The notes beneath the pieces are model-generated. The model saw only the letters and a program-made list of their open reading frames with translations, was not told the origin of the DNA and did no database searches. DNA of 64,000 bases from Paraburkholderia polaris (GTDB lineage: Bacteria > Pseudomonadota > Gammaproteobacteria > Burkholderiales > Burkholderiaceae), in contig NZ_JABBGJ010000001.1 in assembly GCF_012927345.1 (NCBI RefSeq), positions 124,001 to 188,000 of the forward strand. Reading direction: 5' to 3'. The position numbers and the translations under genes are program-made. This document shows, one piece after another, positions 34,601 through 43,601 of this stretch. Positions within the stretch are counted from its first letter, which is position 1; every line of letters starts with the position of its first letter.

Positions 34601-35589
34601 TCACGACACAACTGGCGGGCGTCGTCGAGCGGCAGGGCGATCGCTGGGTCACCGCACAGGGATCGGGCCGTAACTCGCTGACGATCGACCCGACTTTCCT
34701 CAGCGCGTTGAACACGCTCATGCGCGTGTCGACCTCGCTCTTTCCATCCGGCGATGCGCGCGTGCGTTTCGAGCTGCGCCCAGTGTCGACACCGGGCGTC
34801 ACCGACACGAAGTTCGTGCTGTTGGGCCGGGAACTGCATTACTTCAACCAGAAGGAAGAGTGGACGCCGTTCATCTGGCCGGGCGATACGTTGGAGAACA
34901 TCTCGCGCATCGAATGGCAGACGCAGGAGGGTGGCCTGCGCTCGGCCCTCGATACACAAGGCCGCTTCGGACTCATCCGGCTGCTCGAACGCGCGACGGT
35001 CACGCCACAGGACAACGCTCGCTATCTGCTTGCCTGGACGCCGGACGCCCTGAAAGAAGCCCCCTCGCGGGGCCTGAGCCAGGGCATCCCACTGAAGGTG
35101 CAACTACGCAGCGAAGCCGGCGCGGGGCCGCTCGACATGCTGGCCCTCCGGCATTTCTCCCTGCCGCAGCGCATTTTCCTGACGGGGTCGCCAAACGGCG
35201 CCCAGAAGCAGGCACTCAGCGGACTCCCTCCACTGCCTGCAGCGATGCTGGAATCCGCCAGGCTTGCCGAGGTGCCGCTCCCCTCTGGCTGGCTAGGCGG
35301 CACCAGCCGGGCCGGCGATACCGACAGCGTCTCTATGAGTGCAAGCGCCCGTCCGGCCGCAACGGTCAGTGCACCGAAACAGACCCAGCCGGTCACGCCC
35401 AAAGCCACGGAAAGCCGGGCGAGGCCCGCAGCCAGCGAGGCGGTGACGGCGGCGACGGCGGTGACGGCGACGTCCACCGAATCCCTCGAGGGCAAACCGC
35501 TGTCCGAGTCGAAACCGCCCCGAGGCAGCCGGCCGACAGCGGGATTGACCAGCGCGAATTATCTGCAGTCCGACGCATTTGCTTACTGA
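31618..35589 (+). CDS. tssM: T6SS membrane-complex protein TssM (IcmF/VasK family)
   Basis: A 1323-residue inner-membrane protein spanning to the periplasm, partner of TssL and TssJ. Two N-terminal helices (FIGIANAIVFLALGIAVWVE and IIIELVLVACWLVSIILV), a cytoplasmic domain, and a third helix (TTAAWIATALVGLWIAGTML, about residue 395) precede a periplasmic part of about 900 residues. No Walker A motif is present: where many TssM proteins have GxxxxGK(S/T), this one has VVIAGDESIVKRLAPG. ATG 31618 overlaps the previous stop. The C-terminus is rich in A, T, P and S, which is unusual for TssM. Confidence 0.92.
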   Translation: MNEYKPQPVPIFIGIANAIVFLALGIAVWVEGAGRGWSLDTRIIIELVLVACWLVSIILVKYFEAVVLWIASMRAVRWLAQYDRKRQAHGVAGQITPSQEGDLGRLDALRNVLRERHGWRWQHRDRRVVIAGDESIVKRLAPGLVRRGYTISGNTVLLYAKQTGDQLDTAWLDQIRRLRRQRPADAIVAVVEARTAGKQPFDGESLAQRLVRHARALRWAAPAYLLNATDFDIDSTSLDEVIGCTWSNARTRPDDINGSLRALSTDLADAGVVRLMNNPSDRYAGELSHHISQHEQSLSDLVVQIGQSRIWRSAVHGLLFAPLSKERTATASEAPPGEGGTAQAETAAVAQGHAEEQDIPRGVWQTIAEHSRRIHGRRVGFSLSTTAAWIATALVGLWIAGTMLSGFTNRSTIQADVDTATKLSTLRDPTQAALTLDTLQKQIDTLEVHQHDGAPWHTRFGLNRDAALFAALWPSYENAAARTVVAPIRTRLEERLRQLGSLSDAEIASGGDAQIKSAYDTLKTYLMLAKPDHADPKFLTPQLIATAAPERPINSTLSEGTWQDLRQRLLAFYANHLGQRVAANGLALAIIPDAGLVNATRQTVIGVRGIQNSTDTIYQQILEEAKPKYPPVSLATLLGDTSSRGLFNTTATLPGVFTRAAWDERISKAIDEASEQRTVTGDWVLSDSPKEGPLGRAPKQALLGGTRTSTTPTPSLKAELQQRYFDDYARAWEQFLNSIRWQPASTLSGTVDQLTLLADPQRSPLASLMNVVVYQAGAGATTQSLSDTLINKAQQLVGATGSSEGAKDPSKATQPQNTAPLASAFGPLLRLAGSDLAGPANTSGNATAATQAAATSELSVPRYMERVTAMRLRLQQIMIGNDPDAMSRAAAQAVLQGKTSDIADSRDYASRVAASLGQQWAGFGDLFQQPLDQTWQVVLQPAASSLNDTWRSGILADWNRNFGGRYPFADSDNDASLPEMARFMRPDSGVISQFVTTQLAGVVERQGDRWVTAQGSGRNSLTIDPTFLSALNTLMRVSTSLFPSGDARVRFELRPVSTPGVTDTKFVLLGRELHYFNQKEEWTPFIWPGDTLENISRIEWQTQEGGLRSALDTQGRFGLIRLLERATVTPQDNARYLLAWTPDALKEAPSRGLSQGIPLKVQLRSEAGAGPLDMLALRHFSLPQRIFLTGSPNGAQKQALSGLPPLPAAMLESARLAEVPLPSGWLGGTSRAGDTDSVSMSASARPAATVSAPKQTQPVTPKATESRARPAASEAVTAATAVTATSTESLEGKPLSESKPPRGSRPTAGLTSANYLQSDAFAY

Positions 35590-35598
35590 GGTCAACGG

Positions 35599-37182
35599 GT
35601 GCTGACTCATTTCGTCAAGAATCTGCTGGGCACGAACCCGGCTCCTTCGTTGCCTCCCGCACGCGCGGACGTCTGGTCGTCGTGGCTCGTGCCATGTCCC
35701 GGCGAACATCCCTGTGGGCGCGATCCCGGCTACGAGGATGCGTTCTTCGAACTAAAGGACGAAGCCGCGAAGCTCACGGGCATAGATGACGCGCTGATCG
35801 TGCGTTCGTGCGAGCAGTTAATCAGGGAAACAGGCAAGGATCTGCGCGTGGCCGGTTACTACACGTTCGCGCGATTGCGCCTGGACGGCCCGCCAGGTTT
35901 TGCGGACGGCCTCGAGCTGACCGCGGCGCTGGTCGACCGCTTTGGCATTGCGCTGCTGCCGGCACGTGCCGAAACAAAGAAGGGTGCGCTTGAAATACTC
36001 GCGACCACGCGCATGGTCGATCTGCTCGAAAGCCGGGGCGACTTCGCGCCGGCGGACCTTGGGCGCGCGATCACGGCGCTTGACCTGCTCGTCACGCGTA
36101 CCGGCGAGTGGCCCGAAGCGGCGCGCCCGAACCTGCAACCGCTCGTCGCACGCTTTGAACGCAACGGCGAGTCGCCGCGCAGTGCCGATCAGGAAGCGGA
36201 CTCATCCCAGCAGGCATCGCAAGGCGCCATGGGCAAGGCAATCGGCACGGTGTCTTCAACGAGCGATCTGCTGGATCAGGCGCGCACGATGGCGGCGTGG
36301 CTGCGCGATCAGGAAAACGGCTACCTGCCGTCGGTGAGGCTGGTGCGCAGCGTGCGCTGGGACACGCTGCACGAGGTGCCGCCCGCAGACGCGCAGTTCC
36401 GTACGCGCCTCGTCCCGCCGCGCCCTGAATTGCGCCAGCAGATGAAGCGGCTCGTGCTGCAGAAGCACTGGCACGAACTGCTCGAACGGGTCGAAGGCGC
36501 GTTCATGGAAGGCGTGAATCATCTGTGGTTCGACCTGCAGTACTTCCAGCACGTCGCGCTCGACCATGCCGGCGCACCGTATCACGCCTGGCGCGAACTG
36601 TTGCGGGCGGACTTCGCGCTTTTCCTCGAGCGCCTGCCTGGCATCGAGCGGCTCGCATTCAACGACGGCACGGCGTTCGCCGACGACACGACTCTTGAAT
36701 GGATCGCGCGGCATGCGGTCGTACGCGACCTCGAGGCGGGCGAGATGGTCGCACCGTTGCCGGTCTCGGCCGACAGCGACGATGGTGCGAGTGGCGACTG
36801 GCCCGAGATCGAGGCACAGGCGAGAGATCTTGCAGCAAGCCAGGGTCTTGAAGCCGCGTTCGCGTGGCTGGAAGCGCTCCCCGGCCTCAGGACCGAACGC
36901 CAGCGCTATCTGCAACGCTTCGTGATGGCGCGCCTTGCTGATCACGCCGGCCGCACCGATGCCGCGTTGCCGCTGCTGACCGAACTCGACGCCGCCACGC
37001 AAACCGTGCCGCTCGTACGCTGGGAGCCGGCGCTCGCCTTTGAGGTGAAGCACCAACTGATCAAGGCGCTCAAGGCGATGAGCAACCGCAAGGACGCGGA
37101 CAGGCCCACGCTCGGCCGCCGCATCGATCAACTCCAGGGCGAACTGACCGTGCTCGACCCCGCGCGAACCCTCGCGCTATAA
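35599..37182 (+). CDS. tssA: T6SS assembly protein TssA
   Basis: A 527-residue TssA with an N-terminal ImpA_N domain (WLVPCPGEHPCGRDPGYEDAFFEL; the consensus P-x-x-G-x-x-Y/L-xxD is visible). The C-terminal half is helical and contains RPELRQQMKRLVLQKHWHEL, the VasJ/TssA2-type region. TssA coordinates baseplate and tail-tube assembly. The start is GTG 35599 with GAGGT upstream, 9 bases after the tssM stop. Confidence 0.9.
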   Translation: MLTHFVKNLLGTNPAPSLPPARADVWSSWLVPCPGEHPCGRDPGYEDAFFELKDEAAKLTGIDDALIVRSCEQLIRETGKDLRVAGYYTFARLRLDGPPGFADGLELTAALVDRFGIALLPARAETKKGALEILATTRMVDLLESRGDFAPADLGRAITALDLLVTRTGEWPEAARPNLQPLVARFERNGESPRSADQEADSSQQASQGAMGKAIGTVSSTSDLLDQARTMAAWLRDQENGYLPSVRLVRSVRWDTLHEVPPADAQFRTRLVPPRPELRQQMKRLVLQKHWHELLERVEGAFMEGVNHLWFDLQYFQHVALDHAGAPYHAWRELLRADFALFLERLPGIERLAFNDGTAFADDTTLEWIARHAVVRDLEAGEMVAPLPVSADSDDGASGDWPEIEAQARDLAASQGLEAAFAWLEALPGLRTERQRYLQRFVMARLADHAGRTDAALPLLTELDAATQTVPLVRWEPALAFEVKHQLIKALKAMSNRKDADRPTLGRRIDQLQGELTVLDPARTLAL

Positions 37183-37194
37183 CAACGAGATTCC

Positions 37195-39021
37195 ATGAAC
37201 CAAGACGATTCAATCCTGCGCTACTACGAAGCCGAGATGCGCTACCTGCGTGAGTCCGGCAAGGAATTCGCGCGGACGCATCCTGATCGCGCACGCATGC
37301 TTAACCTCGATCGCGTTGGCGATCGCGATCCATCCGTCGAACGCCTTTACGAAGGCTTCGCGTTCCTGACGGGGCGTTTGCAGCAGAAACTCGACGACGA
37401 ACTGCCCGAGCTGACCGAGGGACTGGTGAGTCTGCTGTGGCCGCACTATCTGCGTATGATTCCGTCGCTGTCGATCGTGGAGTTGTTTCCGCTCGCCGAG
37501 ACGCTGCAGAAGACCGAAACCGTGCCCGCCGGCGTGCCGATGCGCTCGGCGCCGATCGTGACGCCGCCGACTCCGGGCATGGAAGGCACGACGCCGAAAA
37601 CCGTGCAATGCGTCTATCGCACGACGCAGGCGGTGACGCTCCAGCCGGTACGCCTCACGTATGCGGGACCGGACGTGCGCCACGATGGCCGGTCGGTGAT
37701 CCGGCTGCGCTTCGATATCTATCACTCGGCACGGCGTGACGCCACCAATCTGTCGCGGCTGCGCCTGTACCTGAACGCCGATCTGCCGACGGCGTTCGCG
37801 ATGCACCTTGCGCTTACGCGTCAGGTCGACTCGATTTCCTGGCGCATTCCTGAGGCACATCAAGACCGGGCGGCCGGCGAAGCACGTCTGCTTGAGGGCG
37901 TGACCATTGAACCCGCTGGCTTTACCACTGAAGAACGCCTGTGGCCAAAAGCCGAAGCCGCTTTTTCCGGCTACCAACTGCTGCTCGAATATTTCGCATT
38001 CCGCGAGAAATTCCTGTTCGTTGATCTGTGCGGTCTGGATATTGCGAAGCTGCCGGCCAAGGCGTTCAGCTTCGAACTGGAAATCCTGCTTAAACACAGT
38101 TACCCGTCCGACCGGCGCTTGACGGCGGAGAACGTGCGGCTCTTCTGTACGCCCGTCATCAACCTGTTTTCGCTCGACGCCGAACCGATCGACGTGACCC
38201 ACCACGAGACGGAATATCGGGTGGTCGCCGCGGGCCACCAGGGGGCCAACGTCGAAACCTACTCGGTCGACGCGATCGAATCGTTCGATCACGTCAGCGC
38301 GGAGCGCTACGAGTACGTCCCATTCGCGACGTTCCGGCACCGCGGCGGGATGCTGCGCCACGAGGCGCCGGAGCGGTACTTCCATACGCGCGTCAGGCAG
38401 GGCGTGACAGGCCTGCATGACACGTGGGTCATCCTCGGCGGTCATGCGTGGGAGTCGATGGAAGATCTGCCGGCAGAAAACCTCTCGCTGCGCGTGACGG
38501 GCACGAACGGCATGCTGCCGAGAAAGGGTCTGCGCGAAGCGAACATCAACGAACTGGGCGAGAGCACGCCGAACGTTTCAGCCGTGCGTAATCTGGCAGC
38601 GCCGACGTTGCCGCTCTATCCGCCCACTGGCGATCGCTTCCAGTGGCGGGTGCTGTCACACCTTGTGCCGAACTTCCTGTCGATGATGGACGCGGAAGTG
38701 CTACGCGGTGCCCTCGCACTCTACGACTGGACCCATGATGAGCTGAACCGCCGCCGCCTCGCGGGCATCCTGCATGTGTCGGAGGAACTGCTCGAAGAGG
38801 TATCGGGTGGTTCGGTCGAGCGCGGCGTGCTGATCGAGGTCACGCTCGACAGTCATGCGTTCGCGGGTGAAGGCGACGTGATGCTGTTCGGTGAACTGCT
38901 GCACCGGTTCTTCGCGCTGTATGCGGAAATCAACCTGTTCACGAAGCTCGCGATCGTGAGCCTGCCGTCGCAGCAACGCACTGAATGGCCGCGCAGCAAG
39001 GCGCTGCGCTCCCCGCTATGA
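37195..39021 (+). CDS. tssF: T6SS baseplate subunit TssF
   Basis: A 608-residue baseplate wedge protein. The N-terminus LRYYEAEMRYLRESGKEFAR, followed by DPSVERLYEGFAFLTGRLQQ, is diagnostic for TssF (VasA). The segment LTEGLVSLLWPHYLRMIPSLSI and the later FSFELEILLKHSYPSD are also conserved. It begins 12 bases after tssA and its stop overlaps tssG by 4 bases. Confidence 0.95.
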   Translation: MNQDDSILRYYEAEMRYLRESGKEFARTHPDRARMLNLDRVGDRDPSVERLYEGFAFLTGRLQQKLDDELPELTEGLVSLLWPHYLRMIPSLSIVELFPLAETLQKTETVPAGVPMRSAPIVTPPTPGMEGTTPKTVQCVYRTTQAVTLQPVRLTYAGPDVRHDGRSVIRLRFDIYHSARRDATNLSRLRLYLNADLPTAFAMHLALTRQVDSISWRIPEAHQDRAAGEARLLEGVTIEPAGFTTEERLWPKAEAAFSGYQLLLEYFAFREKFLFVDLCGLDIAKLPAKAFSFELEILLKHSYPSDRRLTAENVRLFCTPVINLFSLDAEPIDVTHHETEYRVVAAGHQGANVETYSVDAIESFDHVSAERYEYVPFATFRHRGGMLRHEAPERYFHTRVRQGVTGLHDTWVILGGHAWESMEDLPAENLSLRVTGTNGMLPRKGLREANINELGESTPNVSAVRNLAAPTLPLYPPTGDRFQWRVLSHLVPNFLSMMDAEVLRGALALYDWTHDELNRRRLAGILHVSEELLEEVSGGSVERGVLIEVTLDSHAFAGEGDVMLFGELLHRFFALYAEINLFTKLAIVSLPSQQRTEWPRSKALRSPL

Positions 39022-40124
39022 AGCCCAGAGCGTTGCCGAACCTGGAGCCGCTGGTCGCGTCGCTGCTCGCACGCGCGCCGATGATGAACTTCATGCAGCT
39101 GTGTCAGCTGCTCGAAGTACGCGTGCCTGAGCGTCCCGGCTTCGGTACGCGTGACACGCCGGAACACGAACCCGTGAGATTCCGCCCGCGAGCTCGCGTC
39201 GGTTTTCCGGCCGGCGAAATCGCCTCAGTCGAGCTTGACGAGGAGGGCGTCACATACGGAGCCAACGCCCCGCCGACCGTACGCACGACGTTCATGGGAC
39301 TGTACGGCGTGGACGCGGCAATGCCCTCGCACATGATCGACGACATCGTGCTGCGAACGGAAGGACACGAAGCGCTCGAAGCGTTTCTCGACCAGTTCAA
39401 TCACCGGTTTGTCACGCTGCTGTATCGCGCGTGGAAGAAGTACCGCTATCCGATCGGCTTCCGTCCAGGCGGCACCGATGCGCATTCGCGCAAGCTGCTG
39501 TCGCTGGCAGGTTTTGGTTGGGGTGAGAAGCCCGCGCGCGCCGGGTTGCCGGATTCGCGGGTTCTTGCGCTGCTTGGGCTGCTGATTCAGCGTACGCGCA
39601 CGCCAGAAGGTCTTGCCGGTGTCGTCGCACTCGCCGTGCCGGGCGTCGATGTTCGTGTCGACGAGTTCTTCCCGACCCTCAAGGGCGCGGGCAAGCCTCA
39701 ACCGCTCACGTCCGCGGGCAGTGCCGACGGCGCACAGGGCGAGGGCCCGCGCCGTGGCCTCGGTGGCGGCTACGTGCTGGGCACGCGCCTCGTGTACCGG
39801 AGCCGGGCCGCCCGCGTGACATTACGGCCAGCCAGTGCGGAACAGGCCCATGATCTGTTGCCCGGCGCATGGCTGCACCGCGAGCTGATGGCCTTTATCC
39901 GTCTATACGCCGGTACGAAGGCCGATGTGTTCCTGCGCATGGAAGTATCGTCGCGAATCGCCCCCGCTCCGAAAATCGGCGCGGCGCACGAAGGTCCGGC
40001 GCCGCGTCTTGCCTGGACTACGGTTCTGCCTTCAGACGACGAACGTCTGATCACCATTCCGTTCGGTTCTTATGAAGCGTTTCCGGCGCCGGGGCCGAAC
40101 CCGTTCCTCGCGCCGCTTGCCTGA
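39018..40124 (+). CDS. tssG: T6SS baseplate subunit TssG
   Basis: A 368-residue baseplate wedge protein that binds two TssF. Family signatures include MNFMQLCQLLE, VRFRPRARVGFPAGEI, TTFMGLYGVDAAMPSHMIDD and FLDQFNHRFVTLLYRAWKKY. ATG 39018 overlaps the tssF stop (ATGA); the longer frame to 38985 lies inside tssF. Confidence 0.94.
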   Translation: MKPRALPNLEPLVASLLARAPMMNFMQLCQLLEVRVPERPGFGTRDTPEHEPVRFRPRARVGFPAGEIASVELDEEGVTYGANAPPTVRTTFMGLYGVDAAMPSHMIDDIVLRTEGHEALEAFLDQFNHRFVTLLYRAWKKYRYPIGFRPGGTDAHSRKLLSLAGFGWGEKPARAGLPDSRVLALLGLLIQRTRTPEGLAGVVALAVPGVDVRVDEFFPTLKGAGKPQPLTSAGSADGAQGEGPRRGLGGGYVLGTRLVYRSRAARVTLRPASAEQAHDLLPGAWLHRELMAFIRLYAGTKADVFLRMEVSSRIAPAPKIGAAHEGPAPRLAWTTVLPSDDERLITIPFGSYEAFPAPGPNPFLAPLA

Positions 40125-40137
40125 TTCTGGAGTACTT

Positions 40138-40680
40138 ATGCCTTTCCGCCCGATGACGATAACCGTCACCCTCCTTGCCGCCAGTCTGATGCTCAGCGCA
40201 TGTGGTGCATGGCAGACAGTGTCGGAATCGACCTCAAGCGCGTATCACGCCGTGTTCTACAAACAGGTCAAGGTGCTGAACGTCGACCTGACCGCACGTG
40301 CCTCGGTCAACCCTGACGAAGCAAGGCGGTCGACGTCAGTCGCCGTGCGCGTGTACCAACTCAAGGATCGCAAGCTTTTCGACAAGGCCTCGTATGACGA
40401 TCTGCTCAAGAACGACAAGACCGTCCTCGCGCAGGATCTGCAGGCCAGCATTGCGACGGTAGTCAATCCCGGCGCTGCCGCAAGCGTGTCGCAGCCGATG
40501 CAGCCGGATACGGAATACGTGGGTGTCGTCGCGTTCTACCGGAACCCCGATTCGAATGGAACCTGGCGTCGTGTTGTACCGAAGAAGAAGCTGTCGGCGG
40601 ATGTGCCGCTGAAGCTCGAACTGGTCGACCGGGAACTGGTCGCCTCGGGCGACGTGGCAAAAGAAAGGCCCACTCAGTGA
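40138..40680 (+). CDS. tssJ: T6SS outer-membrane lipoprotein TssJ
   Basis: A 180-residue lipoprotein. The signal peptide ends in the lipobox LMLSAC, with the lipidated cysteine near residue 22. The mature part has VAVRVYQLKDRKLFDKASYD and EYVGVVAFYRNPDSNGTWRR, both typical of TssJ/VasD. It completes the TssJLM trans-envelope complex. ATG 40138 has TCTGGAG 6 bases upstream. It is the last gene of the plus arm, and no clear terminator follows. Confidence 0.94.
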   Translation: MPFRPMTITVTLLAASLMLSACGAWQTVSESTSSAYHAVFYKQVKVLNVDLTARASVNPDEARRSTSVAVRVYQLKDRKLFDKASYDDLLKNDKTVLAQDLQASIATVVNPGAAASVSQPMQPDTEYVGVVAFYRNPDSNGTWRRVVPKKKLSADVPLKLELVDRELVASGDVAKERPTQ

Positions 40681-41051
40681 GAGCAGGGTCCTCACTAGTA
40701 TCTCCCGTACAACGCGACCGCCGAGACGCTCGACGCCCTTCTGGATGAAAGACATCGGGCAGGGCGCGAGCCGCGCGGCCTTCCGGAGTGGAGCGTCTGC
40801 TACCCGATACGCAGCCTGGGTTGCGAGGGCAATCGCCTAAGAACATGGGCCGCGTGCCGAGCACATCGCGATGCCGGTTTTTCCTACGTACGGCCATTTC
40901 ATCGGGCTGTCATAGTTTCACGACTAGGATGCCCGATCACCGCTGTCGCACTCTGGTCCGGCACGGCATTCACGGCCCGCATATCGCTGTGAGCACCGTG
41001 CGCTCGCTGTCCGCGTCGGCGACCTTCCACCTCCATGCAAAAACACCAGAC
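40681..41051. other. Gap between tssJ and the phosphatase gene
   Basis: A 371-base gap without a supported gene. It holds one exact half of a Pho-box (CTGTCAT at 40907-40913), but the second half is poor. No terminator with a T-tract was seen. Confidence 0.4.
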
Positions 41052-42743
41052 ATGTCGAACAAGAAAATCGCCAAGGATTCGCCGACCGATCAGGGCGCTA
41101 CCATCGTCTCGCGCCGTGGGTTTTTGAAGTTTGCCGGCGCATCCAGCCTCGCGACGGCCGCAGGCACGCTCGCGTCGGCGGCGCGGGCCGCGAACAGCGC
41201 GCCCGACGGCACACCGGAGCAGATCCACCTGACGTGGGGCAACGATCCGACGAGCGAGGTCACCGTGTCGTGGGCGTCGCCGGCGCCGGCGGTCAATCCG
41301 AAGGTGCGCTTCGGCGGTGCGGGCGCGGCGCGAGAGACGGTGCATGGCGTCCAAAGCACCTATACCGATGGCATCAACGGAGAGGTCGTGTTCACCTATC
41401 ACGCACGTCTGCGTGGCCTGAAGGCCGATACGAGTTACGAGTACGAGGTGAGCGCCGACAATGACAGCAACGCGGCTCAGCCCTTTACCGCGAGCTTCCG
41501 CACGGCGCCCCGAGGCCGCGCGCCATTCCGCTGGACGAGCTACGGCGATCTCGCGACGCCCAATACCGGCTGGGTCCTGTCGTCGCCGCAGAGCCGTTTC
41601 GCGGTTCAGGCTGTCGAGCGATTTCAGCCGCTGTTCCACCTGCTCAACGGCGATCTCTGCTACGCCAATCTGAACCCGACACACCAGCCGGACGTGTGGC
41701 GCGATTTCGGCAACAACTGCCAGACCTCCGCGTCGAACCGGCCGTGGATGCCGTGCCCGGGCAATCACGAACTCGAATTCCACAACGGCGAACAGGGCCT
41801 CGCCTCGTATCTCTCACGCTACACGCTGCCCGAGAATCACACGCGCTTTCAGGGACGCTGGTACAGCTTCCGCGTGAGCTCGGTGCTCTTCATTTCGCTC
41901 GATGCGGACGACGTGGTCTATCAGGATGCGGCAGCGTTCGTTGCGGGCCCGAGTCCCTTGGTGCCGGTGGCGAGCACCGGCAATCCGCCGATTCAGCCGG
42001 GCACGTCGCTCTATGTGCGTGGATATAGCGAGGGCGAGCAAACCCGCTGGCTCGAGAAGACGTTGCGCCGGGCGGCGGAAGACGACGAAGTCGACTGGAT
42101 CATCGTGCAGATGCATCAGGACGCGCTAAGTTCATCGAAGACCGGCAACGGCTCCGACAAGGGCATCCGCGAAGCCTGGCTGCCGCTGTTCGACCGCTAT
42201 GGCGTGGACCTGGTGTTGTGCGGGCATGACCATGATTACGAGCGCAGCTATCCGGTGCGCGGCTGCAATCACAACAAGGGCACCGATATCGCCACCGGGC
42301 GCGTGGTCGATACGTTGCAGCCGCGGCCGGTGATGTCGGCGGTATCGTCAGGGGCGTCGACGTTCGATACGAGCCACGGCACGATTCACCTGATTCTCGG
42401 CGGTGGCGGGACGAGTGCGCCGCTCGATGTGTATGGGGTGGATATCGGTACCGGCTTGCCGCAGGCGCGTATTTTCACGCGGCCTAATCGTCCGGTTGCC
42501 GGTACGACGGCGGGTACTTTTGTGCGTGCCAGCGCGGATGCCGTTGAAGATGCGGTCTGGTCGGCGCAACGGGATACCGGCACCGGCTACGGTATCGCGG
42601 TGTTCGATCATGATCCGGGGCATCCGGGTGGCGAGACCACGATTACGATGAACTACTATCACGCGCCGGGGGCTGACCAGACCCCGACGCAGAACTATGA
42701 GTTGTTCGAAACGATTGAGTTGAAGAAGAAACGGCGAGGGTAA
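41052..42743 (+). CDS. Tat-exported purple acid phosphatase-type metallophosphoesterase
   Basis: A 563-residue exported phosphatase. A twin-arginine signal (SRRGFLKFAGASSLATAAG, cleavage near ARAA) is followed by an N-terminal fibronectin-like purple acid phosphatase domain (PEQIHLTWGNDPTSEVTVSW). The metallophosphoesterase motifs are all in order: SYGDLATP, LLNGDLCYAN, PGNHELEF, VQMHQDA and GHDHDYERSYP. The dinuclear metal site is therefore complete. The start at ATG 41052 is chosen because the longer frame to 40788 adds 88 residues without a signal. It stands alone and probably scavenges phosphate from esters in the periplasm. Confidence 0.9.
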   Translation: MSNKKIAKDSPTDQGATIVSRRGFLKFAGASSLATAAGTLASAARAANSAPDGTPEQIHLTWGNDPTSEVTVSWASPAPAVNPKVRFGGAGAARETVHGVQSTYTDGINGEVVFTYHARLRGLKADTSYEYEVSADNDSNAAQPFTASFRTAPRGRAPFRWTSYGDLATPNTGWVLSSPQSRFAVQAVERFQPLFHLLNGDLCYANLNPTHQPDVWRDFGNNCQTSASNRPWMPCPGNHELEFHNGEQGLASYLSRYTLPENHTRFQGRWYSFRVSSVLFISLDADDVVYQDAAAFVAGPSPLVPVASTGNPPIQPGTSLYVRGYSEGEQTRWLEKTLRRAAEDDEVDWIIVQMHQDALSSSKTGNGSDKGIREAWLPLFDRYGVDLVLCGHDHDYERSYPVRGCNHNKGTDIATGRVVDTLQPRPVMSAVSSGASTFDTSHGTIHLILGGGGTSAPLDVYGVDIGTGLPQARIFTRPNRPVAGTTAGTFVRASADAVEDAVWSAQRDTGTGYGIAVFDHDPGHPGGETTITMNYYHAPGADQTPTQNYELFETIELKKKRRG

Positions 42744-42825
42744 ATTGCTCTTCGCTGCAGTTCGACGCTCCAGCAATTTGCTATTCAGGGCGTCGAACCG
42801 TTTCTCTGCCGGTACGACCTCGACG

Positions 42826-43431
42826 CTATTTCACGCGTCGTGACTTGAAGCCCGGCAGTGTCCGGGCGTCGGGGCTCCACGCAAGGTGGGCAGCCTGCTC
42901 GACGGCTGCCTTGAATTGCGATTCGCTCGTCCATATCGGAATACGCGTGCGATAAAAATCCGCCCACTGAAATTCGGCGAAGGGTTCGGGCGTTTTCAGA
43001 TAGCCTCCCGCGTCGCGCACGAATGCGGCGAGGCTGCGGTACGGATCGTCGATGAGGCCGGAGATCTCATCGGGAATCGCGGAAATGGCTCGCAGGATGC
43101 CGCGTTCATCGTAGGGATGCACCCAGCGTCTATCAATCACGGTGTCCCAGAACTTCGCGTCCGGCAGCCGCGACAAGTCGTCCACCACCGCGGCGAACGC
43201 CTTCGTGATGCCGCCATCCCACAGCGCGCGCGCGAGATGGTGGTGGTCGATGACGTAGTGCCTGTCATGCTTGCCAATGACGGTTGGAATCGGCGCGCTT
43301 TTCAAGAAGTCTTTCAAAGACTTTGTATCCATCGCCAAAAGGCGTTTTCGTTTGGCATCGACTTCCAGCATGCCCACCGTTGCCTGCAGCGGGCGCAGTT
43401 GTTCAATGCCGACACTTGTTGTCGTTGCCAT
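42826..43431 (-). CDS. ParB-like nuclease-fold protein
   Basis: A 201-residue protein of the ParB/sulfiredoxin-like group (ParBc_2 type). Visible are VGIEQLRPLQATVGMLEVDA, then PIPTVIGKHDRHYVIDHHHLARAL, the equivalent of the ParB box, and ISGLIDDPYRSLAAFVRDAGG. A strong ribosome site (GGAGGG) supports the start at 43431. There is no helix-turn-helix and no ParA nearby, so it is not a chromosome-partition ParB. In related proteins the function is unknown. Confidence 0.8.
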   Translation of the reverse strand: MATTTSVGIEQLRPLQATVGMLEVDAKRKRLLAMDTKSLKDFLKSAPIPTVIGKHDRHYVIDHHHLARALWDGGITKAFAAVVDDLSRLPDAKFWDTVIDRRWVHPYDERGILRAISAIPDEISGLIDDPYRSLAAFVRDAGGYLKTPEPFAEFQWADFYRTRIPIWTSESQFKAAVEQAAHLAWSPDARTLPGFKSRRVK

Positions 43432-43601
43432 AGGTGACCCTCCGTCTCCGGGGTCATTCTACTGCTGCGCCTACGCCCGGTCATTGTCCACCCACTTCGC
43501 AACGGCCCAGGCTGGACTCCCTCAGACAGAAGCGGTAGGCTGTGAGTGCTGGTGACTCTGTTTGGCTATGCTGGTCTTAAACGACAACGTGGAGCCTGCA
43601 C

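Noticed and set aside
42826..43431. Chromosome or plasmid partition ParB
   Set aside because: No ParA partner, no helix-turn-helix domain and no parS-like repeats nearby; only the ParB nuclease-like fold is recognisable.
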